Source: Siphonodentalium dalli (lineage: Eukaryota > Mollusca > Scaphopoda > Gadilida > Siphonodentaliidae). From it: a stretch of 64,000 nucleotides of DNA. The translations under genes and the position numbers were made by a program. Position 1 is the stretch's first letter; the number at the start of each line of letters is the position of its first letter. The notes beneath the pieces are model-generated. The model was given only the letters and a program-made list of their open reading frames with translations, made no database searches and was not told the DNA's origin. The stretch spans positions 51,032,073-51,096,072 of the forward strand of contig CP136064.1 of the NCBI GenBank assembly GCA_032622095.1. Reading direction: 5' to 3'. Shown here piece by piece: positions 1 through 11,899 of this stretch.

Positions 1-424
1 GAATCATTATGGGTCCAAAAAAAAATGCAGTTCTTGTGAAATGTTCAGCGTAGCATAGGTGATATTAACTGAGAAGTAGTTAACATGTTTTAAAGTTATC
101 TTTAATTGTGCAGACTGCAATTGACTTCAAAGTCCCAGTCTTCTCAGCCCCGATACAGTGTTGACTCAACAGTCATTGACTGTCTTGTTTTTATAAAGTT
201 TAATTTTTTAAATACCAAACTATCAGTACGAATTATCCTTAGTACACGATGTTTAAATACCATTTTTTGTGTGCAAGATTTGATGAGCTTGGTATCTGTT
301 TCATAATTTACACCAGCCCGAGTATCTTTGTTTCAAACACAAAACCCCGAGAGTGGCCAAAGCAGCGATATATTAGCTAAGCCTTTACAGCATTAGTATA
401 ATATATATAATGTTTGATACTTAC
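1..424. other. SOD intron 4 (part), no exon seen
   Basis: AT-rich sequence following the exon 4 donor on the minus strand. I looked for the last SOD exon here (copper histidine, GNAG and LACG motifs) and did not see it. Confidence 0.5.
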
Positions 425-548
425 TGCGAATGAATGGCCGACGATTGACATTGGGCCAACTAGAGAGATGACCTTGTCTTGAAAAGTCCCGTTCAGCACT
501 CCATCGACACCATGCGGCACGTTCCCTAAATCGCCAGCATGACGATTC
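425..548 (-). CDS. SOD exon 4: zinc ligands and following strands
   Basis: 124 nt, acceptor CTTCAG, donor GCA|GTAAGT in phase 0. Reads RHAGDLGNV (zinc His and Asp) and SLVGPMSIVGHSFA. Family members continue with the valine-histidine copper ligand; that exon is not found in positions 1-424. Confidence 0.87.
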
Positions 549-3500
549 CTGAAGTTTGAATCGACGTATTAGGGTGATTATGGTGATTCTCCTTAAAGGG
601 GTACTGTACGCCACATGTTGTTGTTGGTTTCTATAGTCTCCGAGTCGGAGAATAAGGTAACAATGTTTCCATTATTTGAAAGTCTGTTGAGTACGAAGTC
701 ATGTTACGGATGACAAATTTACCGGAATGCAAAAATACAAATTGTCGTTGTCGAGTAATTTTTTTTAAGTTTTCAACCAAATGAATCAAATAAAAGTTAT
801 ATTATATGCATACTAGTCCCATATAATCATTTAAGTTATTGTATCGTCGCTAGTCAGTGAGTGGCTTGAGTGTTCTCCCCGTATCCTCATAATATTTTAA
901 GCAATCGTGTGTGCGATCGGTTTAAAAATCCAGTATCCCTCAATTACTATTTTTGATTACGGTAATTCGTAATTTAATTGACGCCATTTTATGGCTCCAG
1001 TCATAAATTCAATTTATATCAAATTATTAACTTTTAAATTATGAAATTTTAAGATAGCCTATTAACCTGAGCGTTTACAGAATACATCTTCGACTCAAAT
1101 TACTTATGTTTCTATATATTATCGATATTAGATCGTTGTTGTCACCGGAAATTTAATGAAAATGGCGTACAGTACCCCTTTAAGTTAACAAACTCTTGTC
1201 TCGCAAACAAAAAGTTACATAAATAGTGAAAAAGGCCAATAACGAACCGCCCACGTGGTGTTATTTTTCCGCCAGCATATGGGTTGAAATCAGAAAGGAG
1301 TGCATGAAATGACATGTGATGCGTATTCTTAATATTGGATATATATATATATATGCCGAGGTGGCGAATTTCCACCAAAATCTAGTGTCTCATGGTCCCC
1401 AGTGAAAACTTTCCTTATCTAGTCTTTCTGACACCACACATTAAAGAAATGTATTTCATTCACACGAATTCCTGTGCTGTCTGTCGTTTTAAGGGGGACT
1501 CCCAATAATTTAGCCTCGAATGATCGACTCCGTCAAAACACATCGGACCATAATGAGAATGAGAACCACGTACCAAATATAAAGAAATCTTGTTGACAAT
1601 TGGTCTAGAGTTATCATTCGAATAAACCAAACATGGATGTTATATTGGAACACAAAATATTTTTGTCTTCTTGATCATAGATCCATAAAGTAATAATATT
1701 TTGTGTATATATAATCTCGGGAGAAAATTGATAAAGCAGTGAAATATCACTTCAATTTTCTCTAGTTTTTAAAAAACTTGACCATAAAATATGGAATTTG
1801 GCTGATTCACCTATTTCTCTTTTTCCGTTTTTTTGTTGATTTGTATTATGTTATTTATGGAGGGATTTTGTACTTAATTCTGCAAAAACAAATCAGTTGC
1901 AATTAGTTCCGGTTTTGGCATTTTTTTCTTCTCATAAATGCATTCGACTCTTACATGCTTTATACCACAACTCAACATTCCTAATCTAGAACGTCTAAAA
2001 ATAATTATGTTGCAAATAATTCTGGGTAAAACTACAAATGCACTGGACTAATGGTATAATGTGCCCATTCGTATGGGCAGCCATTTGGTCTAAAAAATAA
2101 TAAAAACCAATAGGCGTTAACTAATAATCAGTAAGTAAATTCCAAATTAGTAGAACTTCTATTACGGAAGTCACATGGAAATTAATAGAGGTGAAATGTA
2201 AATAATAAAGGCCGAATTTAGGCCAATAAGTCAACTCAAACTTAACAACCGTCCTTATAAAATTAATACCGATAAACGTGAAATGTAAATTAATAAATGT
2301 GAAATGTAAATGAACAGACGTGAAATTCAAATTAATAGACGTGAAATGTAAATTAAGAGACGTGAAATGTAAATAGACGTGGAATATAAATTAATAGACG
2401 TGAAATGTAAATTAACAGACGTGAAATGTAAATTAACAGATGTCCTTTTAAAATTAACATACGTAAATTTAAATCAATTAAGGCCGAATTACATCCAATA
2501 TTCAATTTCAATTTAAAATCAATAAACGTATTTGTCAACAGTTAGCCGACAATATCAATCAATGCGGAAGAACTCTATCGTAATTCGAATTAATAGACAC
2601 ATCAATGGTGGTGTGAATTATGGATTAGCGACATCGTATATTATCGACAACGTATACTAGCCACAACAGATGCTGAACGGAGCGAACTCACAGCTTTAGT
2701 GCGGCACCGACTTGTACATAATAGTGTTAGCTGGCCGATATTGCAGAGAACACATACAAAACGAGTACGCAGATACCGAGTACGTTTTCAATCATATTTT
2801 CTCCATCACCTCCTACGATTCTGCTAAATACGATTGCCAATATACACCATAAGAGGGCGTAATAAGTTTGGATGGATCGTTGATAAATAGTAAAAAGAAG
2901 TGTATTGGGGCGGTGGAAGATACAAAACAAAAACAATTGGGGGGGGCACATTTGGGGGGGGGGCTGGGCGTGTGAGGGGCGCAGCCTATAGTTTTAGCCT
3001 CCGTCATTAATAAGTTGGGTCATTATTTATATCGATATAATTATATACCTTATATTATCAGTTGGTCCTCCGTGCTTGGGGGAACGATTTGGGTTATAAT
3101 GTTCCCCGATGAAGTAACAGTCACCCGTGATGTCGCCGTACTTGTGAATGTGAATTGCTTTTTGGAATATGTCGCCAGGCCCGGGTGGTAAAGCAGATGG
3201 TGTGGGCAGGTTCTTCAAAGATACATGGATGTCAACTTCTCCCCCCGTCGCCTGAAATAAATATGCACATATATGACACAAATCTATTGCAATTGTCTAG
3301 TAATTGAAGAAGTCCTCGTACCACCCTTTCTAAGATAATGATACACCCCCCCCCCCCACATCGTCACCCCGAATATGCATATAGTAGTTGGTGACGGTCG
3401 GATGAGAGATGTGACCTGTAGGGTGTGCTGAAGAATTTAGTCATGGAAAGAGTAAAATCTGGCGGCCATGCCCATGCATGCATGGTGTTTCAGTGAAATA

Positions 3501-6500
3501 CGAAAAAAATATAGCTCTGCTTTGAAGCCACTGACAATCCGAGCCAAAAACACTATCCAACACAAAGACCTTGTAAAAGTGATATGTTATATTATGCAGA
3601 TAATTAGTTATCAGACATCTCTCTGAAACCGATTCGACGTCCGAAAGGTTCGAAATAATTCTCCAATTAATTGGAGCTGCAAGGTGTGCCGATAGATTCA
3701 AATTTGAAATCAAAAGATGGCTCAGGCTGCTGATGGCCATGTTTTAACGAATTTCGGGGGGGGGGGTCTATGGCTGCCAACTAATGGTCATCTCGAAGAT
3801 CCATTAAGAAGTTTGGTGATGATCGGATGAGAGATGTGACAGCAGCTAATTGGGGTGCATATGTGCTAAAGGAAATTGTTTGACGGACTCCAACTCATGG
3901 CAATAGCTCAAACTGGACTTTGAACTAAATTTTTTAATTAGTCACATATGCATGACAGTGGTCAGACAAACGAATAACGATGGGACTGGACGTTGATATG
4001 CCTGATGAAGTCTGTATTCCAGTCCCGAATTCACTTACCTGCTGTCGGAAGTTGACAACGCCCTCTACCGGACCGGCGGATGTTGCCTGGATTGCACAAG
4101 TAGCGTAAGCATACTGTGGTATTTGCACGGATGATGACTGTTGATTCGTCAAACCTGATCGAGACGAAAAGAACGTACTATAATGATTGCAATCGCATTC
4201 TAGTTGAAACGACCGTGACTTTTGGAACTTATTCCATATTCCTTATTCAATAGATTGTATAGTTCGGCCAATTTGCCGACCCAAAATATAGCTATCATTA
4301 AAATTTTGACGAACTGGTCCGACGCAGAATGCATGATACACAATGCATGCACGTATATACAGATGAATGTTATTTTTATAATATATTATATAATAGTATT
4401 GAATGTCTATTCAATAAAATCATAAGAAACAAGAGGTGAAATAGACACAGAGCTATATATACATGTAGGTTAAACGTACATTCATGTCCAGAATGAAGTT
4501 AAAATTAGGCATACAGCTACCGATTATGTCTTATCTGGTAATTTACGGGAAATCACCTACACTATTAAATGTCCAGTGCATGTCCATAGTATTCGACACG
4601 TTCTCCGCGACTCAAAACATGGGTATTAGGTATCTATAGTACAGGGCCCTGTTAATTATATTTCATGTAATAGCAAGCAAATATTCATTTTTTAAAGGTA
4701 CTCAATCCGATCAGAGGGTCCCCATATCATCAAGTTAAAACAGCAACAAACATTTCTTCAAAATAGGCTTTTGTTATCAGAATCGATTAATTACAACAAA
4801 ATAATGCTAACTATGCCCGTATTATCACTTGCGCGAAATTTGGCCGTATTACCACTTGCTTTTGCAATTTTGTCCGAGACAATTAATTGGTTCGACGACA
4901 CTTTTCTGGGCCACTAAGAAATACACATTTCGAGAAATAAAAAAATTCAAAAATCGATATCTGATCACTCTGAGCTTTGATGGGTGGGTTCGTCGACTAG
5001 AATCAAATATTTTTCACCCCGAAGCCAAAGAAATAGTCATTTGGGAGCTTTTATTTGGATTATGCATCATTAATATTTCTTAATTATGCTCGAAGAGCCT
5101 CTCACTGTCAAAACTGAACAGTATTTCACAGTCACTTTTAAATCGCGTTCATATTGTGAGATTTGCTCAAAAATGGGCAACTTTAAACAATGGGTAACTT
5201 TATTACATAAAAAACCTATGAGAGTGACCAATTCAGCATAAATTTCTGGCGAATATTTCTTTAAATGATTAAAGTGACGTAATGCCTTCAAAATGGGTTC
5301 ATGTGAAATAAAATAGTTTTTATAAAAACCTGTAAACTTGAACAACCATCAACAAGCACATGTGAAAACAGATTGAATTTGTTCATTATTAAAGATGCAT
5401 AATCCGAATTAACGCTCGCAAATTAATATTTCTTTTGCTTCGGGGGTAAAACAAAAAAGATTTGATTCGAGTCGAGGAACTCACCCGTCAAAGCTCAAAG
5501 AGAGAGGTGAAGATGGATAACTCTAAAATCAAGTGGCTTTTGTGTGTTAGATATTTGACAAACAAGGCCAAATTTCGTTGAACATCTTGTTCATAAATAA
5601 CAGGTTTTGGGAAATTTTATACTATAGTTGACTGTGGTTAGCATAATTTTTTGGCAATTAATCGATTCTGATAACTGAAGCGGCATTTAAAAAAAAATGT
5701 TGTTGTTGTTGTTGTTGGAATCTGATGATATGGGGGCCATCGAATCGAATTGAGTACCTTTAACTCTAGTAACGAAATTTCGCAAATCGAAACAATATTA
5801 CGGTTACATTGACAATCGATCTACCGATGAAAGTCCTATAGTCTAATAAGATATCAAAGTGTAATAAAAACTTAACAGTAAACATTGGAAAAGGTCAAAG
5901 CACTGAGAAATATTCCGAAAATCATATTCAGACTAAACTGTTTGAAATTGTTACACATTTATCGATGTTTTCTGACAAAATACAATGTAACTTAATTAGT
6001 AACATATTTGTTTACATCACACTGGTTTCAACACGCGATATATATCGTCATTGCAGATCGAACTATCAATGATCAATATAAGAACAAAGTTCATCTATAC
6101 TTCTCCATGTTATTCTTATAGTAGTGATGTTTTTTTTTACAGAATTTTATATTTTTTGCACATTTTATAACAGTTTGAATTTAGACCGAGTGTGATGATT
6201 GTGGAAGGTGAGATCTGACTAAGTAAGTTGATATCGCGATTGGAAAATAAGTTATAATCTCCTAACTCGGAGAAAATAATTCCTTAAAATGAGACATCAT
6301 GCTGCATCATGCAGGTATTTGAATTATGTCATTAAAAATTGTAGTCCTAACTCTCAAAATAATATAAAAATAATGTTCTTAAATTTACGCGAATACAAAG
6401 ATTTAATGCTAATTTTACAGTCAGTAAAATTACTGTACGTTGGTCGCTTCAATTATTTCAGAAGTAGCCTTAAAATATAAGAAAACAAATAATTTTAATG

Positions 6501-6823
6501 ACTTATTTAATGATTTTGTGTGGTTTTAATGCGTTATTAATATTGTTTCCCTCAGGTAGATGTGTAGATTGGTATCGCAACTGATGACAACTTTATAACG
6601 TCTCGATCTGTGTTTATTTCTTTGTGTTGGCTTCTTCCATTTCGCACGCATATCATACATAATATTAAGGGTTCCTACATATTTATAAAGGACACTATAT
6701 ATCGACAATACCTGATCCCTGAGCAGCCCTTGGTCGTTGGCGTTGGTCCCGGAAGTTTTGTTGTCCACTAGCATTTGTAAATAATATAAACAAAGTAAGT
6801 ATTATTCGTATCGATGTCGCCAT
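425..6823 (-). CDS. Extracellular Cu/Zn superoxide dismutase, 4 exons, 3' end off the window
   Basis: Spliced coding region on the minus strand: 6823-6712, 4154-4039, 3251-3049 and 548-425, all with GT donors and AG acceptors and matching phases. It gives 185 residues. Enzymes of this family convert superoxide to peroxide and oxygen. Residues 1-20 look like a signal peptide (hydrophobic ILTLFILF core, then NASG), so the product is probably secreted. Visible ligands: HIH at 110/112 and His127 (copper side), His127, His136, His147 and Asp150 (zinc side). Cys121 sits at the place of the conserved disulfide cysteine. The Cu/Zn SOD signature AIHIHKYGD is present. The last copper histidine, second disulfide cysteine and C-terminus are not in the window, so another exon left of position 425 is expected. 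The junction of exons 3 and 4 reads NIRNRHAGD, two residues longer than the usual NIRHAGD. Introns hold a minisatellite and MITEs. Confidence 0.88.
597..1179. mobile_element. TTAA MITE, family A (583 bp)
   Basis: Flanked by TTAA at 593-596 and 1180-1183. Terminal inverted repeats are AGGGGTACTGTACGCCA (17 bp, perfect). No coding capacity. A related, rearranged sequence lies at about 51419-52860, and a fragment at about 33870-33945. It sits in a SOD intron, 48 bp upstream of exon 4's acceptor. TTAA duplication is the hallmark of piggyBac-type transposition. Confidence 0.85.
2175..2460. repeat. 21-bp minisatellite in SOD intron
   Basis: Imperfect tandem copies of ATTAACAGACGTGAAATGTAA with point changes and a few lost bases. 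It produces low-complexity open frames that are not genes. Confidence 0.85.
2941..2964. repeat. G-rich tract
   Basis: Runs of G broken by ACATTT. Similar poly-G or poly-C runs occur near 3345, 3758, 7939, 14758, 19655, 24269, 32128, 39721, 47467 and 55204. Confidence 0.8.
3049..3251 (-). CDS. SOD exon 3: metal-binding core
   Basis: 203 nt, acceptor TTTCAG, donor AG|GTATAT. Encodes the HIHKYGD copper-ligand motif, the GDC disulfide cysteine, the HYNP bridging histidine and the KHGGPTDN zinc-loop histidine. This is the strongest evidence for the family. Confidence 0.92.
4039..4154 (-). CDS. SOD exon 2: first beta strands
   Basis: 116 nt, acceptor ATCAG at 4156-4155, donor GTAAGTG. Reads a Ser/Gln-rich stretch, then YAYATCAIQ and GPVEGVVNFRQQ, matching the N-terminal strand region of Cu/Zn SODs. 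Ends in phase 0. Confidence 0.85.
4696..5757. mobile_element. TTAA MITE, family B (1062 bp) in SOD intron 1
   Basis: Flanked by TTAA at 4692-4695 and 5758-5761. Ends are imperfect inverted repeats of about 37 bp starting AGGTACTCAAT. Inner parts are also mutually inverted (compare 4975-5035 with 5440-5510). No transposase seen. Shorter relative at 21396-21875. Confidence 0.82.
6712..6823 (-). CDS. SOD exon 1: start codon and signal peptide
   Basis: Starts at the ATG at 6823-6821 and ends in phase 1 before GTATTG. It encodes a 37-residue segment: a basic start (MATSIR), a hydrophobic core, a likely cleavage region after NASG, then a basic Gln/Arg-rich linker. This ATG is chosen because a signal peptide follows at once; upstream in-frame codons look non-coding. 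Confidence 0.8.
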
Positions 6824-6858
6824 CACTGCGGAGTGTTGGCTTGTCCCTGGTGAACATG

Positions 6859-6870
6859 GCATATATATAC
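6859..6870 (-). promoter_or_regulatory. Possible TATA box of the SOD gene
   Basis: GTATATATATGC on the minus strand lies about 36-47 bp upstream of the SOD start codon. If it is used, the 5' UTR would be very short. AT-rich runs are common here, so this is only a candidate. Confidence 0.25.
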
Positions 6871-7046
6871 AACGTACGTATGCATCTAGCCGAACTAAAA
6901 CTCCATAAATCATTTGACCTAACCTTCTATTGTATACACAAGTCCACCCTATCAATCAACTCTAATTGTTCATTATGTCTTCGCTCTCTTATCTGCATCT
7001 ATCTGCATCACACCCCATGTAGTAAGTTGTGATCAATGTATGTTTA

Positions 7047-8744
7047 GGGTGGATACACACATGCATGTAATCTCTGTAAATATCTTGTATTTGGCGTTTT
7101 ACATGGATCATACAGACCATGTAATATGTGTCTGCTGATAAACCAATCATTGCGGCTAGGTTTGACCACAGTGAGTAACGCTCTGAACGTGTAGAGTGTC
7201 GTTGACTGGACGAAGTCGTCAGGCCGCTTAAAATAATTGTTCGCGCGATAACCCAAATATTGGACGTTCTGTTTAAATCATTGTCAGTCTTCTCTTGGTT
7301 GTATACCAGTGATGGTCCCAGGATTTCCACAATGCAGGGGCTATATTATACCGGAAGCTACCGGACTGATCATTACATATTTCATCGACCGGAGTGGGGG
7401 GCATGAAGCAACATGAGGCATACCCCCCTGAAGCCACGAAGCCACTCCTGATTTGTAAATATTGTAGTTGACAGTCATATCTGCCGTGCCTGTTTGCTAC
7501 GAGTGATTAATCTCATATGCAGCAATTGATGCTATTCATATAATTATGAACATATTATTACAGCTTTAAATTTGAAGGTATACAGAAGGTGGTGTTGCTG
7601 CATGTGTGTCTTCATTCGGGAAAAGGGTTGTCCAGCTACGAGTCCACAACTACGTCACCTTTCCTCTCTTGTGTTATATACACACAATTTACAACTATGG
7701 AATATTTAAGTAAAACATTATGTTGTACATTCTTGCCCAGATAATCCCGGCCGATACATTCAATTAAATCCCTTAGTTATTCGAAACTTTCGAGAACCAG
7801 CCCCCTCCCCCAATCATGGATTATAGTCCAAAATGTGATAACTCAAGCCTGTACAGGCTAAAATGGTGACAGTTAGGAACTTGTTCATCCTTTGGCATGA
7901 GAAGTATATACTGCTCTGTAAATTCTGGGTTAAAATGGGCGGGGGGGGGGGGGTGACTCTTTCAACGTTGTACCTGCATTAATGTTTTTGGCGCTGTAAT
8001 GGATATATGCAAAGAAATCCCAATTGAAAGTTATCACATGAGCTCGCCCTCAAATTATCCGAGCAATCTCAACAAACTGGTATTGTCTGTCTTAATGTTC
8101 CAATGCCTGTATTCAAGGCATGAGAGCACCATATCGGATTGTTAAAATTTGAACTGAGGCCATGCATAGTCGAGGAAGAAATATCCTTATCCTGACTCGA
8201 TTCGGCGTTGTCCGATTAGGCTAAATCACTTTATAACATGGAATCCACCATGTATGAGTTAGTTGATTGCCATGTGTATTAATATAGCACTTCCAAAATG
8301 TGGAGCCAGAAAGCCGTTCGGGTTCTGCTGGACGAGATCAAATTGGGAGTCAGTGTGTGGGGCATTAAACACTTATGTATCACAATCGTCCTAACATAGC
8401 TTCAAAAGTATACACATTTATTTTTATTTTGGATGACCCTGTTTCCAAGAAATGACAAACAAACTCAAATCCATTTTTCGAAATGAACTAAAACTCGTGA
8501 AAAACAGCAACATATATCAGACAGGATTTATTCATTTCGGCATCCATGAAAAAAGACATGTTTATGACTGGCCTGAAATCTCTTGATAACAGTTAGTTTG
8601 ATTTTGGCTTATAACTACTCACCGGTCTCGCCTGTTGAAATGGAACGATCGCGAGCAGGCGATTAATGCTATCAATGATTGGTGTGACCATGTAAAATAC
8701 ATGTATTTTACATACAGACATTACATGCATGTGTGTATCCACCC
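7047..8744. mobile_element. PIF/Harbinger-like TIR element (1698 bp)
   Basis: Inverted ends start GGGTGGATACACACATGCAT and extend about 33 bp, flanked by the 3-bp direct repeat TTA (7044-7046 and 8745-8747). A 3-bp TWA duplication with G-rich ends is typical of PIF/Harbinger. Internal frames are short and show no transposase or Myb-like protein, so it appears non-autonomous. Superfamily assignment is inferred from the ends only. Confidence 0.72.
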
Positions 8745-8747
8745 TTA

Positions 8748-9800
8748 GGATTGTTTTCAAAATGTAAGTCAATAACAAAAAATCGAATTAATCTTCATAC
8801 ATGCCAAAACAAGTAATGTATGAAGCTTATATAGATATGTGCAAGCTTGTGTTGTGCTGGTGTCCCCCATGCACCGTCCATCCCTGGGGGCACGGTACAC
8901 CCCATGCACCCGCCCATCCATGTAGGTTATAATTAGACGATCGACAAATAACTATATGCATGTGACAAATAATTTTTATGACGACTTGTAATGACTATAT
9001 TTTATGGCAAACTGATACTGTCACGAATAGAATACAGTTATATTTTTTAATAGTTGCCAGTTTCGCAATTTTCGAATGGGCATACATATCTATACGAAGA
9101 GCCATTAATTATGTGTATAAATATCAAATGTTCAAAAAACATATCTTTTGCGAAATATTTTTAATACTGATTATATTAGTTGTTGAAACTCCACTATATA
9201 ATCAAGATGTTAGAGATATATTCAAATGATCCTCAACATTTAAACCTCACTCAAGCAGGATTTGGTGAGCTGTCGAAATCAATTTGGAGATTTATTCAAA
9301 TGATTCGAGGATATTAATTTATAGCTTCAAGTTAATCCTAAAAAAAATTAAGATATCTTCCATTTTTAGGGATATTTCCAAATAAATAATGCTCATTATA
9401 TATTTGGATAATTTTGTCTCAGACTTGGAAAATTAATCGGTACTATTAGTAAATATTATGAGTATACCGGTACATATATAATACAATCTAAGTATAGACT
9501 ATAAGTAGGTATGTATATCGGCATTCGGTGCTGAATGCTTCTTCTTTCGATTACAGTCCACATTCAACAGGCTTATGAGTATATATATGACTCAATTTAT
9601 TGTGACAACGGCTGGTGATAATATCTCTTCATGATTAGGATTTGTATTATATAATTTATTTGATTTGAATTCAAATTTGGAGTGTCATGACTGGTTGATT
9701 TGATTCTTTACTGAGTCGAATGGATTTTCTGGGACGTCCAATGTGGATTTAGTTGGTTCATCATCCTGGTCCTGAACTCATCAACTGGAATGTGATGAAT
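8748..9800. other. No feature recognised
   Basis: AT-rich DNA with short accidental open frames, for example at 8978-9229. I see no splice-supported exon, RNA gene or clear repeat. Confidence 0.5.
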
Positions 9801-9804
9801 GGTG

Positions 9805-10206
9805 ACTATTTCAGTTGGTATATAGCATTCCATCCTCTTGTGGTCCGGGGGATCGATAGAAAGAAAAATTGTGGTAATCGTAGTTGGGGTGTGGAATTAG
9901 GTGGCCAGCCATATTAGTGTATCTCGATAATTCCCTTGTTCTTTTAGAATATTCATCTATTTTTACTGCAGCATGTTGATGGTGGATTTTCTGCATCGTG
10001 AATAATCTAGCCTGGTGCCTCCTGGAATGTATAGAGTGTGCCATCTTAGTCGGTCCATCCGACTCCATCGTGTCTGCATGATATATAAGTTGGGTGTTCT
10101 TCTGTATCTGTTGAGACCATATATCTTGCAGCGCGTCGCTGAACTTTCTCAAATGCATCCACAATCTTGTCAGTATATGGGTTCCATACAGTTGGTGCAT
10201 ACTATA
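9805..10206 (-). pseudogene. Decayed LINE (non-LTR retrotransposon) reverse transcriptase C-terminus
   Basis: On the minus strand one frame starts YAPTVWNPYTDK and reads EKVQRRAARYMV, the classic block just after the reverse transcriptase palm in Jockey/CR1-like LINEs. After a frameshift near 10050 another frame gives ARLFTMQKIHH and later HPNYDYHNFSFY. A second shift near 9840 gives PRTTRGWN, matching the usual PRTIREWN tail. Two frameshifts, an in-frame stop and loss of the upstream palm make this a dead 5'-truncated copy. A 129-residue open frame here is the middle part of the relic, not a gene. The clade is not determined. Confidence 0.8.
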
Positions 10207-10610
10207 GTATTCAATTAAAATTGGCCATTATTGGCCGGCTATGACTTGTCAAACCAACTTTTTTACCATAATTCGAAGGTGTCGAACACGAATAGACTTC
10301 CTGTCGCCCGATTGGATGAACATATGGTTCAATACAAGGCTTTTAAAATCTTCGTGTTTTTTTCGCTGGAGGGTTGTTGATACGACACCGTACAACGTCA
10401 TATGAAATCACGTAACTGGGCTTGGACATACTCAAACTTATATACTTCTCGCGGAACGTTCAAAGCCGAGTTGTATCATGATACTATCATCACAGTAATA
10501 ATTCTGAAACATTAACATCATATTAATCAGGTACCTACGGTAAGACATTGCTGTTTTGTATATTTATCGACGATTCTCGTAAGAATTCTCTTATAGTCCG
10601 GGAGCCAATA

Positions 10611-11040
10611 GGGGTACCCTTGCACCCGCCCCATGGGACTTAACTTCACCCCACTCATTTTGTTCCTTATTATGTCCTTCAACTTTTAAGCAATGTTAAT
10701 AAGAAAAAAAAAGTGGCCGTGTAGTCTTCAGACAAGATGGCGTCCATCCTGGCCGCCATTTTTCAGATCAGACCCTAAGGCAGTTTTATGCAAATTATAG
10801 GGGGAAAATCTAGTAAAATGGATACAAATGTGTATATTTTCGTGAAGCTAAGACATAATGACACTTTTTTGGCGCAAAATTGAAACTCACCCTCCAAGAT
10901 GGCCGCCAAAATGGCCGCCGGAAGTTGAAAATATGACGTTTTTTTCCACAAATATCTTCTAGATCAGTTCATATTGTTTGGAACTGGTTGAGTAATATGA
11001 CTTTATTTTGTGTTTTGTAAATTAACTGATCATTGGAGCG
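10611..11040. repeat. Outer copy of the ATGGCGGCC-type repeat
   Basis: Shares the stretch around GGACTTAACTTCACCCCACT and the following AAGATGG-type modules with 14760-15060, and its end (10925-11040) is the inverted complement of 19925-20040. It is an outer member of the large inverted-repeat complex. Confidence 0.75.
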
Positions 11041-11810
11041 GCGTGTATGAATACAGTATACTGTTAATTGCTGAATTGTCATGCGTGAGGTGTATATGCA
11101 AGTACGGAAGGTATAAGTGGTCGTGTGTGTGTGTGTGTGGGTATTCGTATATCTGGAAGGGCTCACCATTGGTGAGGTTTATATGTATACCTGGATTGAC
11201 CCTATGGTCATGGATATGGCGAATAGGTATACATGTAGTGGCTGTATGGTCCATAGTGAGATGAATATGTATGCACTGAGTGAATGTATGATCGTGAATG
11301 TGGTGAATATGTATACATAGAGTGACTATATGGTCAGGTGTAGGAGTATACCTGGTGTTCATGCATGGTGATTCATGGCTGTATCGTCATTTGTGGCATG
11401 TACCGGTATAACCAAATATGGCTGTGTGGTCAGGTGTACGTGTATAGAGTGGGTGACTATATTGTCATTTGTGTGGTGTTTATGTACATATGAGGTCATG
11501 GGTGGGTTATACATGTGTAATTTGGGTGAATGTATGATCGTGAATGTGGTGCATATGTATACATAGAGTGACTATATGGTCATGTGCCAGGTGTAGGAGT
11601 ACACCTGGTGTTCATGCATGGTGAATCGTGGCTATATCGTCACTTGTGGTATGTACATGTATAACCAAGTATGGCTGTATGGTCAGGTGTACGGGTATAA
11701 AGTGGGTGACTATATTGTCATGTGTGTGGTGTTTATGTACATATGGAGTGACTGAGGTAATGGGTGGGTTGTACATGTGTACCTTGGGTGGCTATGGCTT
11801 TCCACAATAA
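11040..11810. repeat. Minisatellite, first strand orientation
   Basis: Degenerate tandem repeat of about 40 bp. Each unit contains forms of GTGACTATATGGTCA and GTGTATAC. Translated frames are repetitive (many Cys, Met, Tyr, Val) and not genes. Confidence 0.85.
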
Positions 11811-11899
11811 CTCAAGGATATGTTAATCAACAGAGACGTCATGTCAGAGAGTTCTCCATCTTGATGGTGTTTATGTACATGGGGGAAACGTTAAACGTG

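Noticed and set aside
2727-3007. Minus-strand frames containing RIVGGDGEN
   Set aside because: Resembles a protease start only by chance; lies in a SOD intron next to a G-rich tract, no supporting motifs.
11010-11810. Several overlapping Cys/Met/Tyr-rich open frames
   Set aside because: They are translations of the same minisatellite in the other orientation.
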